Positions 8,567-16,600 of a DNA stretch of 64,000 nt are shown here, piece by piece. A program made the translations under genes and the position numbers. A model generated the notes under the pieces. It made no database searches. It saw nothing but the letters and a program-made list of their open reading frames with translations, and was not told the origin of the DNA. The stretch comes from CAVXNB01 sp963763085 (lineage in GTDB: Bacteria > Actinomycetota > Acidimicrobiia > Acidimicrobiales > Bog-793), in contig CAVXNB010000008.1 of NCBI GenBank assembly GCA_963763085.1, forward strand, positions 522,603 through 586,602, written 5' to 3'. Positions within the stretch are counted from its first letter, which is position 1; each line of letters starts with the position of its first letter.

Positions 8567-9003
8567 GATCCATCGTCGCCTTCGTGGCCTTCGCCTTCGT
8601 CGCGGGTGAAGTAGACGAGGTGCCGACCGGGGACGACCTCGATCGGCTTGCCGATGACGCGCAGCCCGACGCTGAGATCTTCGGCCGCAACGTCCAGGAC
8701 GTTGCTGATCAGACGTGGCCCGGAATCGAGCTCGACGAGCGCGACGTTGTAGGGGAGTGCGGGCGTGAAGGCCGGGTCGAAGGCCCTGTGGTAGATGCAG
8801 TAGCTCCAGACCGTGCCGAGACCGGAGTCCGGCCGCCAACGAAACGAGCGGCCCAGGCACTCGGGACACACCGGAGCCGGAGGGTAGCGGACGAACCCGC
8901 ATCGGTCGCAGTGCTGGAACATGAGCGCCGGGCCCGCCAGCTCGTCATCGACAGGACCCTCGCCGAGAAGCTGTGCCGCTGCGGCGAGGAGAGGGCTGTC
9001 CAT
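8563..9003 (-). CDS. Zn-ribbon OB-fold protein (thiolase partner, DUF35 type)
   Basis: A 146-residue protein with an N-terminal zinc ribbon (CDRCGFVRYPPAPVCPEC, two CxxC pairs near residues 31 and 46) followed by an acyl-CoA-binding OB fold. Such DUF35 proteins form complexes with thiolase-like proteins and channel acyl-CoA in HMG-CoA synthesis, steroid side-chain aldolases and SCP-x-like systems. The start at 9003 overlaps the stop of the thiolase-like gene by 1 nt, and the stop overlaps the PrpD start by 4 nt. The tight pairing with the upstream thiolase-like gene is the strongest evidence that the two proteins form a heteromer. The frame is open to 9156, but the upstream part is not family-like. 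Confidence 0.9.
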   Translation of the reverse strand: MDSPLLAAAAQLLGEGPVDDELAGPALMFQHCDRCGFVRYPPAPVCPECLGRSFRWRPDSGLGTVWSYCIYHRAFDPAFTPALPYNVALVELDSGPRLISNVLDVAAEDLSVGLRVIGKPIEVVPGRHLVYFTRDEGEGHEGDDGS

Positions 9004-10154
9004 CACGCCGGAACCTCGGTGCCAAGGATCGACGTCGCTGCCTTCTCGAATCCCTTGGTTGAGCAGTACTGGGCAAACCTGGCACCGGCCACCTGACGTG
9101 CTCCGCAGTCGCCGCGCAACTGGCGGACGGCCTCGCAGAGGTGGAGCCATCCCCACATGTAACTCTCGGAGAGCTGGCCCCCGTTGGTGTTGACCGGAAT
9201 ATCGCCGCCGAGTCTGATGCGCCCTTCTTGGACGAACGGACCGGACTCCCCGATCCCGCAGTAGCCGTAGAGCTCCAACATCTGGCAGACCCAGACGCTG
9301 ACAGGATCCTGGATGAAGAGAACGTCGATGTCCGAGCGGCTGACTCCGGCGCGCTCGAAGACCTTCGTTGCCGCCTCGGCGACCCAGGGACGCATGAGAT
9401 TGTCAGGATTCTGGTACTGGCGAAGGCCGGTCACCTGTTCCATGCCGAGGAGGTACACGGGCCGCGTTGCCGCAGCGCGGCAGCGGTCGGACGTGGTGAC
9501 GATCAAGCAGGCACCTCCGTCGGAGATCATGCAGATGTCGGACCGTCGCAGCGGTTCGACCAGGTACGGCTCGCGCAGATAGTCCTCGATCGTGAGCGGG
9601 GTGCGGAATATCGCAGCGGGATTGAGCTGTGCGTGAGCCCGCTCAGTGACCGCTACCCAGCCAAGCTGCTCCTCGGTGGTTCCGTAGAGGTGGGCGTGCC
9701 GCCTGAAGGCCAGAGCCCCTTGTCCCGCGATGTTGTGGAATCCATGCAGTTCGAGCGATCCCGAACCGCTGCCCGCAGCCGTGCGGAAGCGGTTGCCTGC
9801 GCTGCGCTGGTTGGTCCCGTAGAGCAGAGCGATCGTGGTCGCCATTCCCGAGGCGAGCGCCATCGCGGCCAGATGAAGCGAGAAGTTGCACGTGCCGTAC
9901 TCGAGGGTGGCGCTGAAACGGGGATTGAGGCCGGCCAACCGCCCGATCTCGGTGTCGATCCCGTGACCGCCGAACGACTTGCAGGTGATGAGGCCGTCGA
10001 TGTCGGACTTCTGAAGTCCGCTGTCGTCGAGAGCCAGCCGGAAGGCGTCGACAGCGATCTCGTCGGCGGTCATCCCCGGCAGCTCGCCCTGATGCGTGGA
10101 TCCGATCCCGATGACGGCGGTCTCGCCCCGGGACGAGGTCGATTGGAGAGGCAC
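9003..10154 (-). CDS. Thiolase-like protein (SCP-x/lipid-transfer type)
   Basis: A 383-residue thiolase-superfamily protein of the non-classical, OB-fold-partnered group. The nucleophile region is EYGTCNFSLHLAAMALASG near residue 86, with the cysteine retained. The C-terminal half shows QDPVSVWVCQMLELYG and NTNGGQLSESYMWGW, where classical thiolases carry NEAFA and GHPxGA; the canonical His in GHP is absent, as in partners that act as thiolases or aldolases only with DUF35 proteins. This family includes steroid side-chain retro-aldolases (Ltp2-like), so a retro-aldol or thiolytic cleavage is plausible. It starts 13 nt after the cyclase gene stop and is immediately followed by its OB-fold partner. 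Confidence 0.85.
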   Translation of the reverse strand: MPLQSTSSRGETAVIGIGSTHQGELPGMTADEIAVDAFRLALDDSGLQKSDIDGLITCKSFGGHGIDTEIGRLAGLNPRFSATLEYGTCNFSLHLAAMALASGMATTIALLYGTNQRSAGNRFRTAAGSGSGSLELHGFHNIAGQGALAFRRHAHLYGTTEEQLGWVAVTERAHAQLNPAAIFRTPLTIEDYLREPYLVEPLRRSDICMISDGGACLIVTTSDRCRAAATRPVYLLGMEQVTGLRQYQNPDNLMRPWVAEAATKVFERAGVSRSDIDVLFIQDPVSVWVCQMLELYGYCGIGESGPFVQEGRIRLGGDIPVNTNGGQLSESYMWGWLHLCEAVRQLRGDCGARQVAGARFAQYCSTKGFEKAATSILGTEVPA

Positions 10155-10167
10155 GTCGTCGTCGGCG

Positions 10168-11034
10168 TCAGGCGATGAGGAGCGGATTCACCGGGCTCCC
10201 GACCCCTCGGGATATCCGGAGAGGAGCAACGACCAGGAGGCCCCCATCGACTCCGTCGTCTCCCGGAAGCTGCAGGTTCAACAGCTCCATCATGGTGACT
10301 CCGAGGTCCCGGACGAGAGCCTTGTGTAGTGGCGGGAGAACTCCCCGCCGGCCCGTCGCCTCGACGGCGATGTTGTCGGCCCCGACGATGGCGATGTCGT
10401 GATCGGCGAACCACTCGGCCATGGATGGAGAGACCACAGGAAACGTGCCCTCCTCCGGCGCAGATCTCAGCGCCTCCTCCATCCAACCGGTTCGGAAGAG
10501 CACGGCGTCACCGGGCTGAGGTCGCGTGCCCCGCTCTGCGAACACCGCGTCCACGAGCGTGGCGGTGATGTCGGGCGCGTCGTCACCACGCAGGTGGGTG
10601 AAGTCGAGGAGATGGGCAGCCGCCACCAACCCGCCGAGCTTCTCGAGGCCGAGACGGGCCGTTCCGCTGCTGCGCACCTCCGTGAATGGGAAGCCGTTGT
10701 AGAGGCTGCCTCCCGACCACACATGGGCCAACCCGTCCACGTGGGTGGTGCCTTGGGTCGCAAGCACCATGTAGTCGTCGGCGGTGCCCCAGTCATGCCG
10801 ACCGAGCGCGGCGAAATCTCCTCCGTCCTGGGTCATGAAGTGAAGCGGAGCGATGCGATTGCCCCCGACGGGGGCGTCGCGCCTCAATTCGATTCCAAGC
10901 TCGTACACGCGGCCGGTCTTCGGTCGTCTGCACGCTTCGAGAACGGAGGCCGCTGTCAGCAGATTTGCGGTGCCTCGCTCGTCCTCCTCCCCCCACCGGC
11001 CCCAATTGCTGCCGCGGGCGCGAGCGCTCACCAC
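10168..11034 (-). CDS. Cyclase family protein (metal-dependent hydrolase, kynurenine formamidase fold)
   Basis: A 288-residue cyclase-family protein. The metal site signature HxGTHxDxxxH appears as TTHVDGLAHVW near residue 96; the first His of the motif is replaced (QGTTH), a variation shared by many hypothetical members. Family members hydrolyse amides, lactones or ring compounds with Mn or Zn. It is first in the minus-strand operon, read from consecutive GTG codons at 11034. It is separated from the divergent SDR by about 110 bp, which must hold both promoters. In this cluster a ring- or lactone-opening role is a reasonable guess. Confidence 0.8.
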   Translation of the reverse strand: MVSARARGSNWGRWGEEDERGTANLLTAASVLEACRRPKTGRVYELGIELRRDAPVGGNRIAPLHFMTQDGGDFAALGRHDWGTADDYMVLATQGTTHVDGLAHVWSGGSLYNGFPFTEVRSSGTARLGLEKLGGLVAAAHLLDFTHLRGDDAPDITATLVDAVFAERGTRPQPGDAVLFRTGWMEEALRSAPEEGTFPVVSPSMAEWFADHDIAIVGADNIAVEATGRRGVLPPLHKALVRDLGVTMMELLNLQLPGDDGVDGGLLVVAPLRISRGVGSPVNPLLIA

Positions 11035-11141
11035 GGGCTGAGCATGCTCGGCTGGCTCATGAGATTCTATGGTAGTGCCTTCTATATTGTGGCTGACTCA
11101 GGCGTCTGACCTGGGATCGCCTCGCATTGGAGTTCGACGCC

Positions 11142-11942
11142 ATGGATTTGAAACTTGCAGGCAAGCGTGCGCTGGTGACGGGATCGACAGCGGGCCTGGG
11201 CAAGGCGATCGTGCAGTTCTTGGCAGCGGAGCAGGTCCTCGCGATCGTGCACGGACGAGATCGTGCTCGCGCCGAGGAGGTCGTTGCCTCCATTCGTGAT
11301 GCCGGCGGCACGGCGGAGCTCGCGTTGGGAGATCTCTCGCAGGATAGTGGTGCGAACGAGGTCGCCGATGCTGTCCTGGCGGACGGACCGGTCGACATCC
11401 TCGTCAACAACGCCGGCGAGTACGCCCATCGCTCCTGGACCGATGCGTCGTCCGAGGACTGGCTCGGCGCCTACCGGATCAACGTGTTGGCGGGAGTGCA
11501 GCTGATCCAGCGATTGGTGCCGCCGATGTGCGAACGCGGCTGGGGCCGGGTCATCCAGATCGGCGGCGGACTGGCACAGCAGCCGTCGGAGTCGTATCCC
11601 CACTACGGCGCGACGTTGGCGGCGAGACACAACATGGCGGTCTCCCTCGCTCGCGAGCTCAAGAACACCGGTGTCACCTCCAACGTGGTGGCACCTGGTG
11701 CGATCCGCGTCCCGATGCTGGAGGAGCTCCTCACCAAGGTGGCCGAGAATTTCGACTGGGGCGATACTTGGGCCGAGATCGAGAGCGGGGCCGTTCGCGA
11801 CATTGCCCCGAATGACATCGGGAGGTTCGGAACCCCCGAGGAGGTGGCTTCTGCGGTGGCGTTTCTCGCTAGTCCCTTGGCCGGCTACATCAGCGGAGTG
11901 GTCCTTCGAGTCGATGGTGGGATGGTCAGATCGAGCTTCTGA
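11142..11942 (+). CDS. SDR family protein with non-canonical active site
   Basis: A 266-residue short-chain dehydrogenase fold: TGSTAGLGKAI nucleotide-binding motif near residue 13, VDILVNNAGEY near residue 84 and a C-terminal SGVVLRVDGGMV. The active site is unusual: the catalytic YxxxK appears as YGATL (Lys replaced by Leu, near residue 159), and the catalytic serine position lies in QIGGG rather than the usual ISS. It may bind cofactor without classic carbonyl reduction, act as a partner subunit, or use another base. The ATG at 11142 is preferred over the TTG at 11127. It leads a plus-strand run with the aldo/keto reductase (49 nt later) and another SDR. Confidence 0.85.
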   Translation: MDLKLAGKRALVTGSTAGLGKAIVQFLAAEQVLAIVHGRDRARAEEVVASIRDAGGTAELALGDLSQDSGANEVADAVLADGPVDILVNNAGEYAHRSWTDASSEDWLGAYRINVLAGVQLIQRLVPPMCERGWGRVIQIGGGLAQQPSESYPHYGATLAARHNMAVSLARELKNTGVTSNVVAPGAIRVPMLEELLTKVAENFDWGDTWAEIESGAVRDIAPNDIGRFGTPEEVASAVAFLASPLAGYISGVVLRVDGGMVRSSF

Positions 11943-11991
11943 CACCGATGAGGACGTGGGATCAAGGCAACACCCCAAGGAGTGCAATCCG

Positions 11992-13014
11992 ATGAAGTAC
12001 GCGCAGCTGGGCCGTACGGGCACCTTCGTCTCCCGCATCTGCCTGGGGACTGCCAATTTCGGCGGTGCTGACGCGGCCGAGTTCGCGGTCCTCGGCGGCT
12101 TGAGCCTCGACGTCGCACGTCGACTGGTCGACGTGTCCTTGGAGTCCGGCGTGAACTTCATCGACACGGCGGACTCGTACGGGTACGGTCAATCCGAGGA
12201 ACTGCTGGGCACGGTGCTCGGGAGCCGACGCGGCGATCTGGTGCTCGCCAGCAAGGTGCACAACCGCATGGGCCCCGGGCCGAATCAGGTCGGCCAGTCC
12301 CGAATCCACATCTTCAATTCGCTCGAGAACAGCCTGCGGAGACTCAGGACCGACTACATCGACCTGTACCAGATCCATACCTTCGACCCGGTCACTTCGT
12401 TCGAGGAGGTCCTGAGCGCGCTCGACGACTCCGTGCGACAGGGGAAGGTCCGCTACATCGGCTGCTCCAATCTCGCCGCCTGGCAGGTGACGAAGGCACT
12501 CGGTATTTCCGCACTCAGGCAGCTCGAGCCGTTCGTGTCCGTGCAGGCCTACTACTCCCTCGCCGGGCGCGACGTGGAACGCGAGCTGCTGCCGATGATC
12601 ATCGATCAGCAGCTGGGACTCACGATCTGGAGCCCGCTCGCAGGCGGGCTCTTGTCCGGCAAGTTCACACGGGACGGTGCCACCGAGGCGGATGCCCGCC
12701 GCGCCAGGCTCGACTTCCCACCGGTCGACGTCGAGCGAACGTACGAGATCATCGACGTCATGATCGAGATCGGCAAGCGCCACGAAGTGAGCGCAGCGCA
12801 GGTCGGTCTCGCTTGGATCCTCGCCCAGCGCGGCGTCACGAGCGTCGTCGTCGGAGCACGCCGGCTCGATCAGCTCGTCGACAACCTGGCGGCCGTGGAG
12901 CTGGTCCTCTCCGACAGCGAGCTGGTTGAGCTCGACGCGATCAGCAAGCTGGCGCCCAGCTACCCGGGCTGGCTCCACGATTACACCAATGCCGAGCGGT
13001 GGCCGCTCAAGTGA
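11992..13014 (+). CDS. Aldo/keto reductase
   Basis: A 340-residue NADPH-type aldo/keto reductase. The catalytic tetrad is visible: Asp and Tyr in FIDTADSYGYG (near residues 56-61), Lys in LASKV near 84 and His in DLYQIHTFD near 124. The cofactor-binding C-terminal region includes the SVVVGAR segment. AAGGAG lies 8 nt before the ATG at 11992, so this start is preferred over the longer open frame upstream. It sits between two SDR genes, which suggests a redox step on a carbonyl intermediate of the same catabolic pathway. Confidence 0.9.
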   Translation: MKYAQLGRTGTFVSRICLGTANFGGADAAEFAVLGGLSLDVARRLVDVSLESGVNFIDTADSYGYGQSEELLGTVLGSRRGDLVLASKVHNRMGPGPNQVGQSRIHIFNSLENSLRRLRTDYIDLYQIHTFDPVTSFEEVLSALDDSVRQGKVRYIGCSNLAAWQVTKALGISALRQLEPFVSVQAYYSLAGRDVERELLPMIIDQQLGLTIWSPLAGGLLSGKFTRDGATEADARRARLDFPPVDVERTYEIIDVMIEIGKRHEVSAAQVGLAWILAQRGVTSVVVGARRLDQLVDNLAAVELVLSDSELVELDAISKLAPSYPGWLHDYTNAERWPLK

Positions 13015-13045
13015 CCTCGCCGGCACGCCGTCGCAGGGACTTGTG

Positions 13046-13873
13046 ATGGGTCGCGTCGAAGGCAAGGTCGCGTTCATCACCGGCGCCGCCCGGGGCCAGG
13101 GACGCAGTCACGCCGTGGTGCTCGCGCGAGAGGGCGCTGACATAATCGCCGCCGACGTCTCACACCAGGTGGAGACGATTCCCTACCCGACGGCGACGGC
13201 TGACGACCTTGCCGAGACGGTGGAACTGGTGGAATCGCTGGGTCGCAGGATCGTAGCCGCCGAGGCCGACGTTCGGGACCTCGACGCCTTGCGGGACATC
13301 GTCGACCGAGGAGTGGCGGAGCTCGGGCGATTGGACATCGTCATCGCCAACGCCGGCGTGTCGTCTCCCTCGTCGACACTCGACATGACCGAGGAGACCT
13401 GGGCGACCACGATCGACATCAACCTGACGGGGGTGTGGAAGACGGTGAAGGCGGCGGTTCCCCACGTCGTCGCGTCCCGCCGGGGGGGATCAGTGGTCAT
13501 CACGAGCTCGCTGGCCGCCATGAAGGCGAGCGAGCACACAGCCCACTACTCGGCGTCCAAGGCGGGACTCGTGGGGCTCATGCGGGTCCTCGCCAAGGAG
13601 CTGGCTCCGCAGAGCATTCGCGTCAATACGATTCACCCGACGACGGTCAACACGGAAATGATCCTGAACGACTCCATCTACCGGTTGTTTCGACCAGACT
13701 TGGAGGCTCCGACCCGAGCGGACTTCGAGTTGGCCGCGCGCGGGATCAACGCCCTTCCGGTCGCCGCCACCGAGGCGATCGACATCTCCAACGCTGTCCT
13801 CTACCTCGTGTCGGACGAAGGGCGCTTCGTGACGGGCACGACCTTCGTCGTCGACGCCGGCGGAGGCCTTTAA
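13046..13873 (+). CDS. Mycofactocin-coupled SDR family oxidoreductase
   Basis: A 275-residue SDR, strongly similar in layout to the partial gene at the left edge. It has TGAARGQGRSHA at the N-terminus, the extra loop before DLAETVELVE that marks the mycofactocin-associated group, VIANAGVSS near residue 105, SSLAAMKAS (catalytic Ser) and HYSASKAGL (YxxxK intact near residue 169), and ends in a TFVVDAGGGL strand. Members oxidise alcohols with a non-exchangeable nicotinamide that needs mycofactocin for re-oxidation; no mycofactocin genes are in this window. It begins 31 nt after the aldo/keto reductase. The ATG at 13046 is chosen because the longer frame start at 12926 lies inside the preceding gene. 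Confidence 0.9.
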   Translation: MGRVEGKVAFITGAARGQGRSHAVVLAREGADIIAADVSHQVETIPYPTATADDLAETVELVESLGRRIVAAEADVRDLDALRDIVDRGVAELGRLDIVIANAGVSSPSSTLDMTEETWATTIDINLTGVWKTVKAAVPHVVASRRGGSVVITSSLAAMKASEHTAHYSASKAGLVGLMRVLAKELAPQSIRVNTIHPTTVNTEMILNDSIYRLFRPDLEAPTRADFELAARGINALPVAATEAIDISNAVLYLVSDEGRFVTGTTFVVDAGGGL

Positions 13874-13901
13874 CCGAGACCCGGTTACGGGTTGGGTGGC
13901 C

Positions 13902-14771
13902 TCAGGCCGAGTGAGGCGCAAGGTAGCGCGCAACGACGTTGCGATCGCCCGGGTCGCCTTTCATCTCCTCGAGGCCGCCCTTCGAGACGAGATCGAAGCG
14001 GTAGCCAAACGTCCTCAGCAAGGATATCGCGCCATCCGGGTCGAGCCCCAGGCGATCCGAAGCGTCACGGTTCACCTCGAAAATGATGGTCGGTCGCGAG
14101 CGCTCTATCGTCTCCTTTGCGCCTCGCAACACCAGCTCCTCTGCGCCTTCCACGTCTATCTTGATGCAGGAGACCGGCCCAAGGTTCGCCGCCCGAACTG
14201 CCTGATCGATCGTGGTCACCTGCACCTCCTCGAAGTCCTCGCTGTCTCGGCCCGTTCCACCGAGCGAGTAGGTAGGAGCGCCGTAGACGTGGTAGAGCTC
14301 ACGCATGCCCTCCTTCTCGGATAGCGCCTGCTTGAAGACGCGTACATTTCCCAGCCGATTGATTTGGACGTTTCGGTGCAATACGGGGATCGTGCCGTCG
14401 GCAGGCTCAAAGGCGAGCACACAACCAGCGTCACCGACCAAACGGCTGCCAACTACGGTGAAGATTCCAATGCTCGCTCCGCCGTCAATGAACACGTCTC
14501 CGGGGTGGAGGACATCCTGGAGGTAGAGCAGCTCCGGTTCATACGTTTCGCGGAACAGAAAGATTGAAGTTGTCCCAAAATGCAGAGTGGATGGGAGATA
14601 AAGCCGGCAGTTCCAGGGAGGAAGCTTGATGACCGCCGGTCTCCGCAAGAGGCCATGCACCCGCCAAACCACAACACGCCATAGCGTGCGAATCGTGTCA
14701 TCGTGAAAGCGCGGAGAAGCCCGGTAGTACCGCCAGCGGATCTGCCACTGCTGAAACCACTTCTTCATCAA
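13902..14771 (-). CDS. FkbM family methyltransferase
   Basis: A 289-residue class I SAM-dependent methyltransferase of the FkbM type, which typically O-methylates sugars or natural products. Motif I is FIDGGASIGIFTVVG near residue 93, the acidic residue after beta-2 is in LAFEPADG, and the family-typical IKIDVEGAEELVLRGA appears near residue 205. The N-terminal 70 residues are basic and aromatic-rich. It is monocistronic, with neighbours unrelated in function (SDR convergent, tRNA upstream), so its acceptor is unknown. The surface-glycan locus in this window is 40 kb away. Confidence 0.88.
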   Translation of the reverse strand: MMKKWFQQWQIRWRYYRASPRFHDDTIRTLWRVVVWRVHGLLRRPAVIKLPPWNCRLYLPSTLHFGTTSIFLFRETYEPELLYLQDVLHPGDVFIDGGASIGIFTVVGSRLVGDAGCVLAFEPADGTIPVLHRNVQINRLGNVRVFKQALSEKEGMRELYHVYGAPTYSLGGTGRDSEDFEEVQVTTIDQAVRAANLGPVSCIKIDVEGAEELVLRGAKETIERSRPTIIFEVNRDASDRLGLDPDGAISLLRTFGYRFDLVSKGGLEEMKGDPGDRNVVARYLAPHSA

Positions 14772-14926
14772 TTAGGACACGTTCCCGTTCGACGTCGAGA
14801 TCGTAGGCGCGCGCTACGACTTAGGCTCGGGGTCGTCCCGTTCTCGAGCTGCACCACGCGCCCGGTGCCCACGGGGCGGCGCAAGCACCGGACCCTGGCC
14901 GCGGCGACCGTGGCCAGCGGGTCGGG

Positions 14927-14999
14927 CGCCCCCGGTAGGACTCGAACCTACGACACGCGGTTTAGGAAACCGCTGCTCTATCCCCTGAGCTACGGGGGC
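14927..14999 (-). tRNA. tRNA-Arg (CCT anticodon)
   Basis: The reverse complement folds as a complete 73-nt tRNA. The acceptor stem is GCCCCCG/CGGGGGC, the D arm starts GCTCAGGGGATAGAGC, the anticodon stem is GCGGT/ACCGC around the loop TTCCTAA (anticodon CCT, reading AGG), and the T arm is GTAGG-TTCGAGT-CCTAC. The discriminator base is G and the 3' CCA is not encoded. Confidence 0.97.
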
Positions 15000-15034
15000 T
15001 AGCTGGGGCTAGCCGGCTGGCCCGTACTCTAAAC

Positions 15035-16084
15035 GTGGTGGAGGAGGCGTCGGGCTCGAGTTTCGGGCACGATGAGGACGTGGATCTTTATGACCTCAGC
15101 GCCCTGGTCGGCAGCCAGGTCCGCCGGATCACCTTCGACGACCGGGTCAGCCTGCTGCTCGTCGACGGCGCTCACCTCGACCAGCGCGTGAACGCGTACC
15201 TCGTGATCGAGGCGGCGATCGCGTTTCGAGACTCCGACGGGACTGATCACGAGGTCCGTCCCGGTGTCACGGCCACGCTCGCTCCCTTCCTGCGACTGCT
15301 CCGATGTCGCGTGACGAGGGTGACGTTCGACGGTCGGGAGCTCGCGGTCGCCCTCGACGACGAGTCGCGCTTCAGCGTCTTCACCGGCGAGCGGTACGAG
15401 GCCTGGGATCTGCAAGGCGAAGGCGTGCCGAACCTCATCGCCGGCCCGTGGTGCCTTACCGACGATGGTGCCGGCGGCGAGGCCGAGGACTGGGCAGGCT
15501 CGCACGAAGCATTGGCCGACCTGCCAAAACTTGACTTTCCCGTCTACGGCCTCCCCTCCGCGTTCAAGGGCCGCAGGGCGCTCGGGCTCTGGGACCGCAT
15601 GATGGGCGAACAGTTCGTCGGGGTGCTCCTGGACCACGGCGCCGTAGCGGACGGCGTCCTGGTCACGGTAGGGACGATCGCCAAGAGCTCACCGCTGGTG
15701 CGTGGATCGGACGACCTTGGCGGAGGCGTCGGTATCACGGGTTTCGAGGCTGCGCTGTCACAGGCGCTGTTCGGGCTTGTCCAGCTCGAGATGCCGCCCC
15801 GGGGCGAGGAACGCTCAAAGTACCTGCGCGAGAAGCTCCCGGAAATGGATCAGCTCGGGCTCGACCTGGACTCATCCGAGTGGGAGCGGTCCTCGGTGAG
15901 CGTCGACGGGGTCAAGCGGGAGGCCATTGTCCACCGGCTGGGACGGTCTTGGGCAGCCGCGGTGGATCTCGACGGCCGGGTCGGGCTCGCCTTGTGGGGC
16001 CTCGGTGTCGAGCCGAGCGAGCTCGAGCTCGTGACGATCGACGAGCTCGATGCCTACCCGGTCCCCGTCGTCAGCGAAAAGTAA
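15035..16084 (+). CDS. Hypothetical protein with DUF6188-like N-terminus
   Basis: A 349-residue soluble protein with no signal peptide or membrane segment. The first ~100 residues (LVGSQVRRITFDDRVSLL and LDDESRFSVF-type strands) resemble small beta-rich DUF6188-like domains. The rest has no motif I recognise, though repeated acidic, Gly-rich strands suggest two or more mixed alpha/beta domains. GTG codons at 15035 and 15038; a TACTCT hexamer 5 nt upstream of the GTG could serve as a -10 box for a leaderless transcript. The start lies only 36 bp from the divergent tRNA. The Nudix gene follows after 33 nt, so the two may be cotranscribed. Confidence 0.75.
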   Translation: MVEEASGSSFGHDEDVDLYDLSALVGSQVRRITFDDRVSLLLVDGAHLDQRVNAYLVIEAAIAFRDSDGTDHEVRPGVTATLAPFLRLLRCRVTRVTFDGRELAVALDDESRFSVFTGERYEAWDLQGEGVPNLIAGPWCLTDDGAGGEAEDWAGSHEALADLPKLDFPVYGLPSAFKGRRALGLWDRMMGEQFVGVLLDHGAVADGVLVTVGTIAKSSPLVRGSDDLGGGVGITGFEAALSQALFGLVQLEMPPRGEERSKYLREKLPEMDQLGLDLDSSEWERSSVSVDGVKREAIVHRLGRSWAAAVDLDGRVGLALWGLGVEPSELELVTIDELDAYPVPVVSEK

Positions 16085-16117
16085 ACAAGGTCTCCCGAGC
16101 CCCAGATCGGAGGGCCG

Positions 16118-16600
16118 ATGCCAGCACCGAGCGCCGGACTGCTGCCTTACCGCTTCCGCGACGGAGGGAAGGTCGAGCTCATGCTGGTGCATCCGGGCGG
16201 TCCCATCTGGGCCAGGAAGGACGACGGTGCCTGGTCGGTCGCCAAGGGCGAGTACTTCTCGGGGGAGGATCCGGAGGAGGCAGCCGACCGGGAATTCGCC
16301 GAGGAGATAGGTCAGGCGGCGCCCGCCGGCCCGAGGATTGACCTTGGCGAGATCCGCCAGCCGAGCGGCAAGCGGGTCCGGGTGTGGGCGGTAGAGGGTG
16401 ATCTCGACGTCGACACGATCGTCAGCAACGAGTTCGAGTTGGAGTGGCCACCGCGTTCGGGCGAGATGAGGCGCTTTCCTGAGGTTGATCGTGCGGCATG
16501 GATGTCGGTCGCGACAGCAAGAGTCAAACTTCTCAAGGGACAAGTCGGCTTCGTCGACCGCCTCATGGCGCGGCTCGAGGAGCAGTCCGGATACCTCTGA
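16118..16600 (+). CDS. Nudix hydrolase (COG4119-like predicted NTP pyrophosphohydrolase)
   Basis: A 160-residue Nudix-fold protein. The Nudix box spans residues ~48-70: a Gly in KGEYFSG, then EDPEEAADREFAEEIGQ, matching G-x5-E-x7-RE-x2-EE-x-G, so the metal-binding glutamates are present. The N-terminal SAGLLPYRFRDGGKVELMLVHPGG is typical of the COG4119 subgroup, which hydrolyses nucleoside diphosphate derivatives of unknown identity. It converges with the amidase gene with zero intergenic bases. Confidence 0.9.
   Translation: MPAPSAGLLPYRFRDGGKVELMLVHPGGPIWARKDDGAWSVAKGEYFSGEDPEEAADREFAEEIGQAAPAGPRIDLGEIRQPSGKRVRVWAVEGDLDVDTIVSNEFELEWPPRSGEMRRFPEVDRAAWMSVATARVKLLKGQVGFVDRLMARLEEQSGYL

Noticed and set aside
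6908..8614. 568-codon plus-strand open frame
   Set aside because: Antisense to the CaiC-like ligase and PrpD genes, both of which have full family motifs; the antisense product is His/Arg/Glu-rich low-complexity.
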